Under the pieces are notes generated by a model. It was not told the origin of the DNA and did no database searches. It saw only the letters and a program-made list of their open reading frames with translations. Below are positions 11,235 through 19,189 of a stretch of 64,000 bases of DNA, piece after piece. Every line of letters starts with the position of its first letter. Within the stretch, counting starts at the first letter, position 1. Source of the stretch: Oryzomicrobium sp. (GTDB lineage Bacteria > Pseudomonadota > Gammaproteobacteria > Burkholderiales > Rhodocyclaceae); assembly GCF_021287045.1 (NCBI RefSeq), contig NZ_JAJTBG010000001.1, positions 359,855 through 423,854 of the forward strand, read 5' to 3'. Made by a program: the position numbers and the translations under genes.

Positions 11235-11588
11235 GGCGGGACGATCCGGCGGAGGATGAGTTGCCCTAGGGTATCCCGGGGGCGTAGCGCCGCCAATAGG
11301 GATGCGCCAGCATTCGTGGGAATCGGCGAGAATTCTCAGGGATTCGTGGCGTAATGCGCAGTGCGTAGTGTCGAAGCACTGTCCTTGAGCCATACGGATG
11401 TGTCAGGCCCGCGGCGGACGCTTTGCGTTGCCGTGGCCCTCACGCAAGATGGCGGCACGGATGCTCCCCCACTCCCGGGCGGCGTTGCCGCCGCTGTCTG
11501 CCTGGGGGCGGTTTTGTCCAGGTTTCATGCGTTCGGGGTATCGGCCGTTTTTCCTTGTCTCCCTCTGTCCTTTTCCGTGACGCCCACC
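11235..11588. other. intergenic region between divergent HDOD and pldA genes
   Basis: No gene with protein-like composition is seen in this 354-base gap. It contains two copies of ATTCGTGG 36 bases apart within GC-rich short inverted repeats around 11300-11355. Promoters for both divergent genes must lie here, but no convincing -35/-10 pair could be picked by eye. Confidence 0.5.
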
Positions 11589-12776
11589 ATGTCTTTTCGT
11601 GCTTTCCACGCCCTGGCGGCATCGCTGCTGGCCCTGAACCTGGTGCCGGCCCGGGCCCAGGCGCCCCTACCCGGCGCGCCGGGTTCGCTCGTTTCAGGCC
11701 CCGGCGCCTGCGTCGGCATCGCCAGCCCCCTGGAGCGGCTGGCCTGCTACGACCGGTCCCTGGGGCGGCGCAGCGCCACCGAGCCGGCCCCCGGCGAACA
11801 GCCGGCGGCTGGGTCCGAAACCGGCCAGCCCCTGGCCCACGTGCCGCCGGGGGCGCCGGCCCCCGCATCCGCCCTGGCCGAGCAGCTGCCGGCGGCCAAC
11901 GCCGCCGGCGGGCTGCGCGCCGTGCCGGGGGGCGGGCTGGTCAGCGATGCCATCCTCTCGGCCGAGGTGACGCCCTTCGACGACCGCTGGGAGCTGACTC
12001 CGGCGGCCAAGCGCGGCACCTGGGTGATCCGCCCCTACAAGCCGGTGTACCTGCTGCCGGTGTTCTACACCCGCACCCCCAACCGGGAGCCCACCAGCCC
12101 CAATCCGGCCAATCAGGTGCACAGCCCGCTGCCCTTCGACAGCACCGAGGCCAAGTTCCAGTTGAGCCTCAAGACCAAGGCCTGGGAAAACATCTTCGGC
12201 GACAACGGCGACCTGTGGCTGGGCTACACCCAGTCGTCGCGCTGGCAGGTCTACAACGGCGGCATTTCGCGCCCCTTCCGCGAGACCAACTACGAGCCCG
12301 AGGCCATGCTGGTGTTCCGCACCAACTACAGCCTGCTGGGCTGGAACGGGCGTCTGGCCTCGATCTCCTTCAACCACCAGTCCAACGGCCGGGCCGATCC
12401 CCTGTCGCGCAGCTGGAACCGGGTGATCGGCAGCCTGGGCTTCGAGAAGGGCGACTGGAACGTGATGCTGCGCGGCTGGTACCGGGTGCCGGAAAAGGCC
12501 GAGACCAACGACAACCCGGACATTTCCGACTACATGGGCCGGGGCGACCTGCTGGTGGTGCGTCGCTGGGGCGGCCACGTGTTTTCCCTGGGGCTGCGCC
12601 ATTCCCTGCGCACGGGCGAGCGCAACCACGGCTCCGCCGAGTTCGACTGGGGCTTTCCCATCTCCGGCAACCTGCGCGGCCACGTGCAGGTGTTCTCCGG
12701 CTACGGCGAGAGCATGATCGACTACAACTACCGGGCCACCTACTACGGCCTGGGGATTTCCCTGGTGGAGTGGTAA
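11589..12776 (+). CDS. pldA: outer membrane phospholipase A (OMPLA)
   Basis: The 395-residue protein has a signal peptide (1-23, cleavage after ARA) and a Pro/Ala-rich linker (about 60-120) not found in the E. coli enzyme, then a 12-strand OMPLA barrel. The catalytic triad is visible as H263, S265 and N277 within FNHQSNGRADPLSRSWNR, matching His142/Ser144/Asn156 of E. coli PldA. The enzyme hydrolyses phospholipids that reach the outer leaflet. The ATG at 11589 was chosen because it directly precedes the signal peptide; an open frame upstream from 11361 is not protein-like. It converges on yaeQ. Confidence 0.95.
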   Translation: MSFRAFHALAASLLALNLVPARAQAPLPGAPGSLVSGPGACVGIASPLERLACYDRSLGRRSATEPAPGEQPAAGSETGQPLAHVPPGAPAPASALAEQLPAANAAGGLRAVPGGGLVSDAILSAEVTPFDDRWELTPAAKRGTWVIRPYKPVYLLPVFYTRTPNREPTSPNPANQVHSPLPFDSTEAKFQLSLKTKAWENIFGDNGDLWLGYTQSSRWQVYNGGISRPFRETNYEPEAMLVFRTNYSLLGWNGRLASISFNHQSNGRADPLSRSWNRVIGSLGFEKGDWNVMLRGWYRVPEKAETNDNPDISDYMGRGDLLVVRRWGGHVFSLGLRHSLRTGERNHGSAEFDWGFPISGNLRGHVQVFSGYGESMIDYNYRATYYGLGISLVEW

Positions 12777-12801
12777 GCGGGGACTGCCACCGGGGCCGAC
12801 T

Positions 12802-13350
12802 TCAGCCCCGGGGGCGCTTCCAGAACACCGGGGTGACTTCCACCGGGTCGCCCTCGCCGGCCACGTAGAGGTGGCCGTCCTGAATGGTCACTTGCAGGCG
12901 CATGGTGCGCGCGGCCAGGGTCGCCAGGGCCTGGGTCTCGGTGGCGGCCAGGTTCACCACGGTGAGGTTGTCGAGCCGCGCCAGCTTGTTCTGGTTCTGC
13001 TCCCACCAGATCTCGGCGGCCCGGCCGCCGTAGGTGTACAGCACCACCTCGTTGGCCCGGTTGCTGGCCTTGCGGATGTCGCGCTCGTCCGGCAGGCCCA
13101 CGTCGATCCATTGCTCGATGGCGCCGGTCAGGTCGAGGCGCCACAGGTCGGCCTCGTCGTCGGTTGAAATGCCCCGGCCGAACTCCAGGCGCTCGTCGGC
13201 GTTCAGCGCAAAGGCGAGCAGCCGCACCATCAGGCGCTCGTCGGTTTCGGAAGGGTGGCGGGCCAGGGTGAGGGAATGGTCGCCGTAGTAGCCGCGGTCC
13301 ATGTCGGCCACGCCCAGGTCGGCCTTGAATACGGTGGATTTGAGAGCCAT
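12802..13350 (-). CDS. yaeQ: YaeQ family protein
   Basis: The 182-residue length and the sequence MALKSTVFKADL, DRGYYGDHSLTLARHPSETDERLMVRLLAF and WWEQNQNKL are diagnostic of YaeQ, a compact protein with a restriction-endonuclease-like fold; E. coli YaeQ was once proposed to substitute for RfaH but its role is unresolved. The start at 13350 is preferred over an upstream ATG at 13413 because family members begin with MALKST. It is divergent from rlmJ with 61 bases between starts. Confidence 0.93.
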   Translation of the reverse strand: MALKSTVFKADLGVADMDRGYYGDHSLTLARHPSETDERLMVRLLAFALNADERLEFGRGISTDDEADLWRLDLTGAIEQWIDVGLPDERDIRKASNRANEVVLYTYGGRAAEIWWEQNQNKLARLDNLTVVNLAATETQALATLAARTMRLQVTIQDGHLYVAGEGDPVEVTPVFWKRPRG

Positions 13351-13411
13351 GGGGTCGGGTAAGGTGGCAGGCCGTACAATGCCGGCCTGAACGGAAATCG
13401 AAAAACCCGAC

Positions 13412-14287
13412 ATGTTAAGTTATCGCCACGCCTTTCACGCGGGGAATCACGCCGACGTGCTCAAGCACGCGGTGGAAATCGCCTGCCTCGACTACCTGGG
13501 CCAGAAGGACAAACCCTACTGGTACCTGGACACCCACGCTGGCGCCGGCATGTATTCCCTGGAAACCGGCTTCGCCACCCAGAACGCCGAGTACGAGAGC
13601 GGCATTGCCCGCCTGTGGGACGAGCCCGGCCTGCCGCCGCTGTTGGCCCGCTACGTCGAGGTGATCCGCGCCATCAACGCCCGGGAGCGCGGCAACGGCA
13701 GGGACGGGGTGCCCCGCGCCCTCAAGGTCTATCCCGGCTCCCCGGTGATCGCCGACGTGGTGGCGAGCGAATCGACCAAGCTGCGCCTGTTCGAGATGCA
13801 CCCCTCCGATTCGCCCCTGCTGGCCCGCTGCTTCAAGGACGCCGGCAGGCGCGCCCTGATCTACGCCGGCGACGGCTACGAGGGCCTGAAAGCCCTGCTG
13901 CCGCCGCCGCCGCGCCGCGCCCTGGTGTTGATCGACCCGTCGTACGAAGACAAGAGCGAATACGCCCGGGTGGTGGCCGCCCTCAAGGACGCCCTCAAGC
14001 GCTTCGCCACCGGCACCTACGTGCTCTGGTACCCCCAGCTGCACCGCCTGGAAACCCGCCGCCTGCCCGACCAGTTGAAGGCCCTGGGGGCCAAGAGCTG
14101 GCTGCATGTGGCCCTCACCGTGCGCAAGCCCACCGCCGACGGCTTCGGCATGCACGGTAGCGGCCTGTTCATCCTCAACCCGCCCTGGGTGCTGGCCCAG
14201 CAACTGGCCGAGGCCATGCCCGCCCTGGTCGAACTGCTCGGCGAGGACGAGAGCGCCGGCTACACCCTGGAACACGACGGGCTGTAA
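13412..14287 (+). CDS. rlmJ: 23S rRNA (adenine-2030-N6)-methyltransferase
   Basis: The 291-residue protein starts MLSYRHAFHAGNHADVLKH, the RlmJ hallmark, followed by a Rossmann SAM-binding region (YLDTHAGAGMY) and the catalytic loop DPSYE (DPPYE/DPPFE in most homologues; the Ser is a mild variation). RlmJ methylates A2030 of 23S rRNA. The size and order match E. coli RlmJ. A 50-base gap separates it from rdgC on the same strand. Confidence 0.95.
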   Translation: MLSYRHAFHAGNHADVLKHAVEIACLDYLGQKDKPYWYLDTHAGAGMYSLETGFATQNAEYESGIARLWDEPGLPPLLARYVEVIRAINARERGNGRDGVPRALKVYPGSPVIADVVASESTKLRLFEMHPSDSPLLARCFKDAGRRALIYAGDGYEGLKALLPPPPRRALVLIDPSYEDKSEYARVVAALKDALKRFATGTYVLWYPQLHRLETRRLPDQLKALGAKSWLHVALTVRKPTADGFGMHGSGLFILNPPWVLAQQLAEAMPALVELLGEDESAGYTLEHDGL

Positions 14288-14337
14288 GGGCATCCCCTGC
14301 GGCCCGCGCCATTAGGAACGATAAGGAAACACCCGCC

Positions 14338-15399
14338 ATGTGGTTCAAGAACCTGCAGTTGTACCGCCTCGCCAGCCCCTTCCCCCTTGCCCTGGCCCAG
14401 CTCGAAGAGCAGCTCGGCCGGGTGGTGTTCACCCGCTGCGGCAGCCAGGACAAGCAATCCCGGGGCTGGGTCCCGCCCCGGGGCAAGCTCGAAAAAGCCG
14501 ACAAGGACGCCGCCAGCGCCGCCCTGCCCCTGGTCCATTCCGTCGGTGGCCAGTGGTTGATCGCCATGGCCACCGAGCACCGCCTGCTGCCCTCGTCGGT
14601 GGTCAACCAGGTCGCCGCCGACCGGGCCGACGAACTCGAAGCCCAGCAGGGCTTCCGCCCCGGCCGCAAGCAACTGCGCGAACTCAAGGAACGGGTCACC
14701 GAGGAACTGCTGCCCCGGGCCTTCACCCGCCGCTCCACCACCTGGCTGTGGCTCGATCCGGTCAACGGCTGGCTGGCGGTGGACGCTGCTAGCCGCGGCA
14801 AGGCCGACGACGCCCTGGAGCTGCTGGCCAAGTCCCTGGACGACTTCCCGGTCAAGCCGATCAAGACCGAGCGGTCCCCCACCTCGGCCATGGCCGACTG
14901 GCTCGCCGCCGGCGAAGCCCCCGCCGGCTTCACCGTGGACCGGGACTGCGAACTGAAGGCCGTCTCCGACGAAAAATCCACCGTGCGCTACGTCCGCCAC
15001 GCTCTGGACACCGACGAAGTGCAGGCCCAGGTGCGCACCCACCTGGAAGCCGGCAAACTGCCCACCCGCCTGGCCCTCACCTGGGGCGACCGGCTCTCCT
15101 TCGTGCTCACCGAAAAGCTCGAGATCAAGCGCCTCGCCCACCTGGACACCAAGGAAGAAGAGGCCAACGAAGCCAATGGCGCCAACGGCGACGAACTGTT
15201 CGATGCCGAATTCGCCCTGATGAGCGGCGAGCTGCAACGCTTCCTCCCCGACCTGCTCGAAGCCCTGGGCGGCGAAATCCGCGACGGCGAGGGGGCTTCG
15301 GCCGAAGCCGCTGCCGGCGCTACCGCCGCTGCAAAGCCGGCCAGCCCCACTCAGGCTCCGGCCCCGGCCGCCACGGCGGACGACGATCCCCCCTTCTAA
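14338..15399 (+). CDS. rdgC: recombination-associated protein RdgC
   Basis: The 353-residue protein begins MWFKNLQLYRL and contains the RdgC signature RGWVPPRG and LPSSVVNQ. RdgC forms a ring-shaped dimer on DNA and restrains RecA-mediated strand exchange. The core matches the usual length of about 300 residues; the extra about 50 residues at the C-terminus are Ala/Pro-rich and probably disordered. It ends six bases before a dispersed repeat copy and about 350 bases before the cassette patch. Confidence 0.96.
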   Translation: MWFKNLQLYRLASPFPLALAQLEEQLGRVVFTRCGSQDKQSRGWVPPRGKLEKADKDAASAALPLVHSVGGQWLIAMATEHRLLPSSVVNQVAADRADELEAQQGFRPGRKQLRELKERVTEELLPRAFTRRSTTWLWLDPVNGWLAVDAASRGKADDALELLAKSLDDFPVKPIKTERSPTSAMADWLAAGEAPAGFTVDRDCELKAVSDEKSTVRYVRHALDTDEVQAQVRTHLEAGKLPTRLALTWGDRLSFVLTEKLEIKRLAHLDTKEEEANEANGANGDELFDAEFALMSGELQRFLPDLLEALGGEIRDGEGASAEAAAGATAAAKPASPTQAPAPAATADDDPPF

Positions 15400-15404
15400 A
15401 CCCC

Positions 15405-15510
15405 AGGCTGGACGGGCATCTTCGCGATGCCCTCTTGAAACACCGCGCCCCTGTTGGCTTCTGGCGGATATCCGCTGGAGAGCGAGCGGGGGCGCGGTGT
15501 TTTGGGGGAA
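15405..15510 (+). repeat. dispersed repeat family, partial copy D
   Basis: This copy begins right after rdgC. It has a small hairpin GGGCATC-TTCGC-GATGCCC (15414-15432), then arm AAACACCGCGCCCC (15438-15451) and its complement GGGGCGCGGTGTTT (15489-15502). The loop between them contains CGCTGGAGAGCGAG, which also occurs (GGCTGGAGAGCGAG) in copy A near 28330. The DnaA-box-like module of copies A-C is missing. The hairpin may also serve as the rdgC terminator. Confidence 0.75.
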
Positions 15511-15757
15511 TGACCGATGGCAACCGCCGATCACGGTGACTGGCCGGAGCAATGTTAGCTATCGGCCAAGAGCGGACATTTGGGAACCATTCCCCAAAGC
15601 AGACTTTGCTCCGGCGCAGTTGTCCGGAATATTGATGTTGTTATACTGGCAGCTGATATTCTAAGTGACTGAAAGCAATGAGCTTAGGGCAATAAATATG
15701 ATGTCACCAATATCAATTGTTATGAGGAACTCTGCGTTCGTGTAAACACTGTTAGAT
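15511..15757 (+). other. leader of cassette patch, possible attI-like remnant
   Basis: No gene is seen. Base composition drops from the very high G+C of rdgC to an A+T-rich stretch. A perfect 10-bp inverted repeat, GCCGGAGCAA (15543-15552) and TTGCTCCGGC (15606-15615), encloses GGGAA-CCA-TTCCC. The region ends with the core GTTAGAT (15751-15757), which fits the GTTRRRY crossover consensus and marks the start of the first cassette. No left-hand attC partner could be found, so this may be an attI remnant; no integrase gene is present. Confidence 0.4.
15620..15647 (+). promoter_or_regulatory. possible promoter ahead of cassette array
   Basis: TTGTCC (15620-15625) and TATACT (15642-15647) are separated by 16 bases and lie about 105 bases before the first GTT core. 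The -10 matches sigma-70 consensus at five of six positions and the -35 at four of six. It could drive the cassettes in the way a Pc promoter does; this is by eye only. Confidence 0.35.
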
Positions 15758-15783
15758 TTGCCAACCAACATGGGAGGAGTGAC

Positions 15784-16017
15784 ATGGCCCTTTACAAATA
15801 CGGCAATCATTTGGCTCAGTCTCAGAATGCTGCTTTTGATGCAAAACACTCCCCTGGAACGGAGGCGCCGTACCCGGGCATCTATCGCTGTACTTCCTGC
15901 GGAGATGAAATCGCAATTGCAGGTGGCCACACACTTCCACCGCAAAATCATCGCCAACACAATCCCGCTAATGGGCCCATTCAGTGGCAGCTACTGGTTT
16001 ATCCAGTACAAAAGTAA
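15784..16017 (+). CDS. cassette 1: small zinc-ribbon-like protein
   Basis: The 77-residue protein has a strong Shine-Dalgarno (GGGAGGAG) 6 bases before the ATG. Its centre reads YRCTSCGDEIAIAGGHTLPP followed by QNHRQH and a C-terminal WQLLVYPVQ. The C-x2-C pair plus His residues suggest a small metal-binding ribbon, similar to short uncharacterised proteins that carry CxxC...GHxLPPQNHH. The gene ends only three bases before attC site 1, the layout of an integron cassette, and its G+C is clearly lower than the flanking chromosome. The function is unknown. Confidence 0.8.
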   Translation: MALYKYGNHLAQSQNAAFDAKHSPGTEAPYPGIYRCTSCGDEIAIAGGHTLPPQNHRQHNPANGPIQWQLLVYPVQK

Positions 16018-16020
16018 GAA

Positions 16021-16095
16021 ATTTAACTTTCCGCTCCAGCCGACCGTCAAAAGGCTATGCCTTTTGACGGTCGGGGCTGAGCTTGTACGTTAAGT
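16021..16095 (+). mobile_element. integron attC recombination site 1
   Basis: The left core is ATTTAAC (16021-16027, fits RYYYAAC) and the right core GTTAAGT (16089-16095, fits GTTRRRY). Between them are complementary inner arms: GCTCCAGCCGACCGTC pairs with GACGGTCGGGGCTGAGC with the usual unpaired extra bases, capped by AAAAGGC-TATG-CCTTTT. Size (75 bp), core sequences and asymmetric hairpin are those of a genuine attC. It separates two ORFs that lie on the same strand a few bases away on each side. Confidence 0.88.
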
Positions 16096-16106
16096 TTTTG
16101 GCCAAG

Positions 16107-16637
16107 ATGATTCACGATTCTAGCTACTGGAAAGATGATCTTCTTAAGCTTGCACAAAGCTTAGAGAAAAGGATCCTTCAAACTCGCTGGGGGGGCAAAA
16201 ACCTCTTTGTTGTTGAGAAAGAGATTTTTCTCGGTTTCTATGCGATTCGAAAATTGATTGAATCCAAGAAGGTTTCTGACAGTGTATCTAAGCGCAAGTA
16301 TGAGCTAAGGGAGTTCACCTATAGCGGCGATCCGAATTCGCTTATAACCCACATAAGAGAAGCGGAGTACGATCTGACAAGTGGGAAAACGGTTTGGTTA
16401 AGCACTGTTGATCTTTGTAACCAATTTATTCACAGTCATCACTTCGTACTATTTCTTCCAGATGGTAAACATCTGGTGGGATTTTTCTTCTGCTCGGATC
16501 GAAAGCGGACCTCTGGAATTTATCTAATTACCATCTTTGATGTTGTCAGCATCTATCGATCTGTTGGATTTAATTACCCTGCATCCATGCACATGGAGCG
16601 ACTACCAAATGGGAAATTTTTCAACAGTATCGAATAG
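16107..16637 (+). CDS. cassette 2: uncharacterised protein, 176 residues
   Basis: The ATG at 16107 lies 11 bases after the attC core; an alternative TTG at 16083 falls inside the attC site and is rejected. The protein has no signal peptide or membrane span. Visible phrases are EKEIFLGFYAIRKLIESKKVSDS, DLCNQFIHSHHF and LFLPDGKHLVGFFFCSDRKR, resembling short hypothetical proteins found sporadically in many bacteria. Codon use is A+T-rich relative to the neighbours. It ends 21 bases before attC site 2. No function is recognised. Confidence 0.78.
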   Translation: MIHDSSYWKDDLLKLAQSLEKRILQTRWGGKNLFVVEKEIFLGFYAIRKLIESKKVSDSVSKRKYELREFTYSGDPNSLITHIREAEYDLTSGKTVWLSTVDLCNQFIHSHHFVLFLPDGKHLVGFFFCSDRKRTSGIYLITIFDVVSIYRSVGFNYPASMHMERLPNGKFFNSIE

Positions 16638-16658
16638 GCGTACTTAAACTCATGAGCC

Positions 16659-16748
16659 ACCTAACACTACAGTTGAGTGGGACAGTCACAAGCTATGCTT
16701 GTGGTTCCCTATACTTCGCTTCGGCTGCCCCTCACTTTAACATTGAAG
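16659..16748 (+). mobile_element. integron attC-like site 2 (degenerate right core)
   Basis: The left core ACCTAAC (16659-16665) fits RYYYAAC. Inner arms GAGTGGGACAG and CTGCCCCTC pair with one extra base, and the loop holds a stem CACAAGC-TAT-GCTTGTG. The right core reads ATTGAAG (16742-16748) and departs from GTTRRRY at the first and last bases, so the site may be decayed. It closes the second cassette; the chromosomal phytochelatin-synthase-like gene follows about 70 bases on. Confidence 0.6.
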
Positions 16749-16818
16749 GTCCGCTTTATCAGTAAGCGGATTTCCGCTTTGGATCGCTAGCAGTCATTCC
16801 TTTCCTCTAGAGTGAGAA

Positions 16819-17631
16819 ATGCCATTGTTTATTCGCCTCGCCTCCGTACTGCTGTTAGCCGGAGCACTGAATACCTTCGCCCTCGCTGAAGGCCTGCCGG
16901 CACCCGCACGAACCCAAACTCAAACTCAAACTCTCCTCCCCTTTGCCTCCCCCGAAGGCTTGGATCGTCTCTCCCGTTCCACGGCGAAAAGTGACTTCGC
17001 CCCCCTGGCCAACCAGTTCGAGCCCCAGGCGACGATTGCCTTCTGCGCGCCGGCCACGGCGGCCATCGTGCTAAATGCCCTGGACCCCCAGGGCGTGGAG
17101 GCGTCCCACGACCGCAGCCGGCTGACCCCATCGGATACCCGCTATCTGCCCCGGGGGCTGGAGCTGACGGATCGGCGCTATACCCAGGAAAGCGTCATCG
17201 CCGCAGGCAGAAAGACCCGGGCCCAGGTGCTGGGGGAGCCGATGGCGGTGGAGGGGCGGATGGTGCGCGACGGCGGCTACCAGCTGCGCCAGCTCGACGA
17301 GTTGCTGCGGGCGTACAAGGTCGCCACCAGGCTGGTGATCGTCGATAACCAGAAGCCCGAGGCGGAGATTCGCCGCGATCTGGTGGAAAACCTCCAGCGC
17401 GGCGGCGACTACGTGATCGTCAATTACCTGCGTTCGGCGGTGGGCCAGGCCGGAGGCGGCCACATTTCGCCGGTGGGCGCCTACGACGCGGCCACGGATT
17501 CGGTGCTGGTCCTAGACGTGCATCCCAGCCACTACCCCTGGGTGTGGATGCCCCTCGCCACCCTCATCCAGGGAATGCGCACCCGGGACGGGGCGGAGAA
17601 CCGGGGCTACATCCTGGTGCGGCCGCGCTGA
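16819..17631 (+). CDS. periplasmic phytochelatin-synthase-like cysteine protease
   Basis: The 270-residue protein has a signal peptide (about 1-23). The papain-like phytochelatin synthase catalytic residues are visible: C76 in FCAPATAAIVLNAL, H215 in GGGHISPVGAYD and D233 in VLDVHPSHYPWVW. Bacterial members lacking the plant C-terminal domain mostly cleave glutathione to gamma-Glu-Cys rather than polymerise it. Export suggests action on periplasmic thiol peptides. A short QTQTQT run follows the signal peptide. The gene ends at a strong bidirectional terminator shared with the convergent MFS gene. Confidence 0.92.
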   Translation: MPLFIRLASVLLLAGALNTFALAEGLPAPARTQTQTQTLLPFASPEGLDRLSRSTAKSDFAPLANQFEPQATIAFCAPATAAIVLNALDPQGVEASHDRSRLTPSDTRYLPRGLELTDRRYTQESVIAAGRKTRAQVLGEPMAVEGRMVRDGGYQLRQLDELLRAYKVATRLVIVDNQKPEAEIRRDLVENLQRGGDYVIVNYLRSAVGQAGGGHISPVGAYDAATDSVLVLDVHPSHYPWVWMPLATLIQGMRTRDGAENRGYILVRPR

Positions 17632-17646
17632 ATCAGCGGCAACCCC

Positions 17647-17691
17647 AAACAAAAACGGCGAGGCCCGTAAGGCGCCTCGCCGTTTTTGTTT
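17647..17691. terminator. bidirectional intrinsic terminator
   Basis: Perfect 18-base arms, AAACAAAAACGGCGAGGC (17647-17664) and its complement (17674-17691), with A-rich and T-rich outer ends, lie between two convergent genes and can act on both strands. The stem is nearly identical to the terminator at 22354-22392. Confidence 0.9.
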
Positions 17692-17714
17692 GAACCGCGC
17701 CAGAACTGCCGGCG

Positions 17715-18923
17715 TTAGCGGCCCGTCAGGCTGGGGGCCAGCCCTTGCTGCTTGTTGAGGATCAGCAGCAGGCCCATGCCGGCCACCATCACCACGGCGG
17801 CGACCACCAGGGAGCCCAGGTAGCTGCCGCTGGCGGCGGCGATGTAGCCGGCCATGGCCGGGGCGGCGATCTGGGCCACGCCGTAGCTCAGGGTGAGGCG
17901 GGCCATGGCCTTGGCCGGGTTCTCGGGGAAACAGCGGCCGATCAGGGAGAGGGTCAGGCTGACGATGCCGACGAAGGTGCCGCCGAAGAGCACGGCGCCC
18001 ACCAGGTTGAGCACCGGGTCCTGGGAGAGCACGGGCAGGACGATGGAGACGATCTGCAAGCCGAAGCCGAGCAATAGGGCCGGGATCTGGCCCATGGACC
18101 CGGCGATGCGGTCCCACAGGAAACAGGAAGGGGTGGCGGCCACGCCGACGATCACCCACACCAGGGCGCCCTTGCCGGCGAGCAGGGGCAGCTTTTCCAG
18201 GATGGCGACGATGAAGGTGGCGCTGACGACGAAGCCGAAGCCGGCGCAGAAGTAGGCGGCGATCAAGAGGCCCATCCAGCGCCGCGACGGGGGCGTGGCG
18301 GCGGCCTTGGCGGCGCCGGCGGCCAGGCTGGCCGGGGCGGGCAGCCACCACCAGGCGGGCAGGAAGAAGGCCACGCCGAGGACTCCCAGGGTCAGCCATT
18401 GCTCGTCCCAGGCGAGGCGCCCGGCCATGGCGGCGGCGGCCAGGCCCGAGACGACGATGCCCATGCCCAGGCCGGCGAAGTGCAGGCCCAGCTCGGGCTT
18501 GTGCCCCTGGCGGATCAGCCAGTTGAGCACCAGGCCCGAGGCGATCAGCATCCCGGCGGTACTGGAAAGCCCGGCGACAAAGCGCAGCAGCACCCACAGG
18601 TAGAGGTTGTCGGTCAGCCCCATGGCCGCCGTGGTGGCCACGGCCAGGATGAGGCCGATGCGGTAGAGGCGGTACTTGAGTTGCAGGTCGCTGATCGAGG
18701 CGGCGAACAGGGCCCCGGCGATGTAGCCGACGTAGTTGAAGGTGGCCAGCCAGCCCCCGGCCAGGTACGACAGCCCGGCCTCGTGGCGCATCAGCGGCAG
18801 CAGGGGGGTGTAGGCGAAGCGGGCCAGGCCCACGGTGAGGATGAGGGCGCAGATTCCGGCGAAGATGACGCGGTAGCGCTCGGCGGTGCTGCTGTGGGGA
18901 AGGGCGGCGGCGTTGGGGGGCAT
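17715..18923 (-). CDS. MFS transporter, YbfB/YjiJ type
   Basis: The 402-residue protein has about 12 hydrophobic helices. The first helices carry GLARFAYTPLLPLM and YIAGALFAASISD, characteristic of the YbfB/YjiJ family of the major facilitator superfamily, whose substrates are largely unknown. It is divergent from the AraC-type regulator (372 bases between starts), with a perfect palindrome 64 bases before its ATG. The regulator therefore probably controls it, and the transporter is likely an exporter or uptake system for the effector. Confidence 0.9.
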   Translation of the reverse strand: MPPNAAALPHSSTAERYRVIFAGICALILTVGLARFAYTPLLPLMRHEAGLSYLAGGWLATFNYVGYIAGALFAASISDLQLKYRLYRIGLILAVATTAAMGLTDNLYLWVLLRFVAGLSSTAGMLIASGLVLNWLIRQGHKPELGLHFAGLGMGIVVSGLAAAAMAGRLAWDEQWLTLGVLGVAFFLPAWWWLPAPASLAAGAAKAAATPPSRRWMGLLIAAYFCAGFGFVVSATFIVAILEKLPLLAGKGALVWVIVGVAATPSCFLWDRIAGSMGQIPALLLGFGLQIVSIVLPVLSQDPVLNLVGAVLFGGTFVGIVSLTLSLIGRCFPENPAKAMARLTLSYGVAQIAAPAMAGYIAAASGSYLGSLVVAAVVMVAGMGLLLILNKQQGLAPSLTGR

Positions 18924-18986
18924 GTCTCGTCCTGATTGTTATGGGTTTGTGGGGCCCATGCTACCGGGACGGGGATTGGGACTCTT

Positions 18987-19011
18987 TCGATACAATGACG
19001 AGTTGTATCGA
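18987..19011. promoter_or_regulatory. perfect palindromic operator candidate
   Basis: TCGATACAA and TTGTATCGA form exact 9-base arms around a 7-base spacer. The site lies between the divergent MFS and AraC-type genes. A TACAAT inside the left arm could double as a rightward -10. Perfect dyads suit a dimeric repressor better than an AraC activator, so the binding protein may be encoded elsewhere. Confidence 0.55.
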
Positions 19012-19189
19012 TGAAGCGACACGCTGATATATCATCTGGCGAGGTGTGTCTTTCGACGCCGCTACCGCCACCAGTGATGCGCCGGTGCCGCCAACCACCG
19101 GGACAAGCCAGCGGGTACTGCCGGCATGGGTGGCGAATAGGGTGGCGAATCGGGTGGAATAAGCCAGGGAAAGTACCGGGAAATGGCCC

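Noticed and set aside
11361-11588. N-terminal extension of the phospholipase gene to 11361
   Set aside because: It would bury the signal peptide at 11589 inside the protein and lacks a ribosome binding site.
15660-15960. Minus-strand frames over the first cassette
   Set aside because: They oppose a plus-strand gene with a strong ribosome binding site and a CxxC motif, and show no family resemblance.
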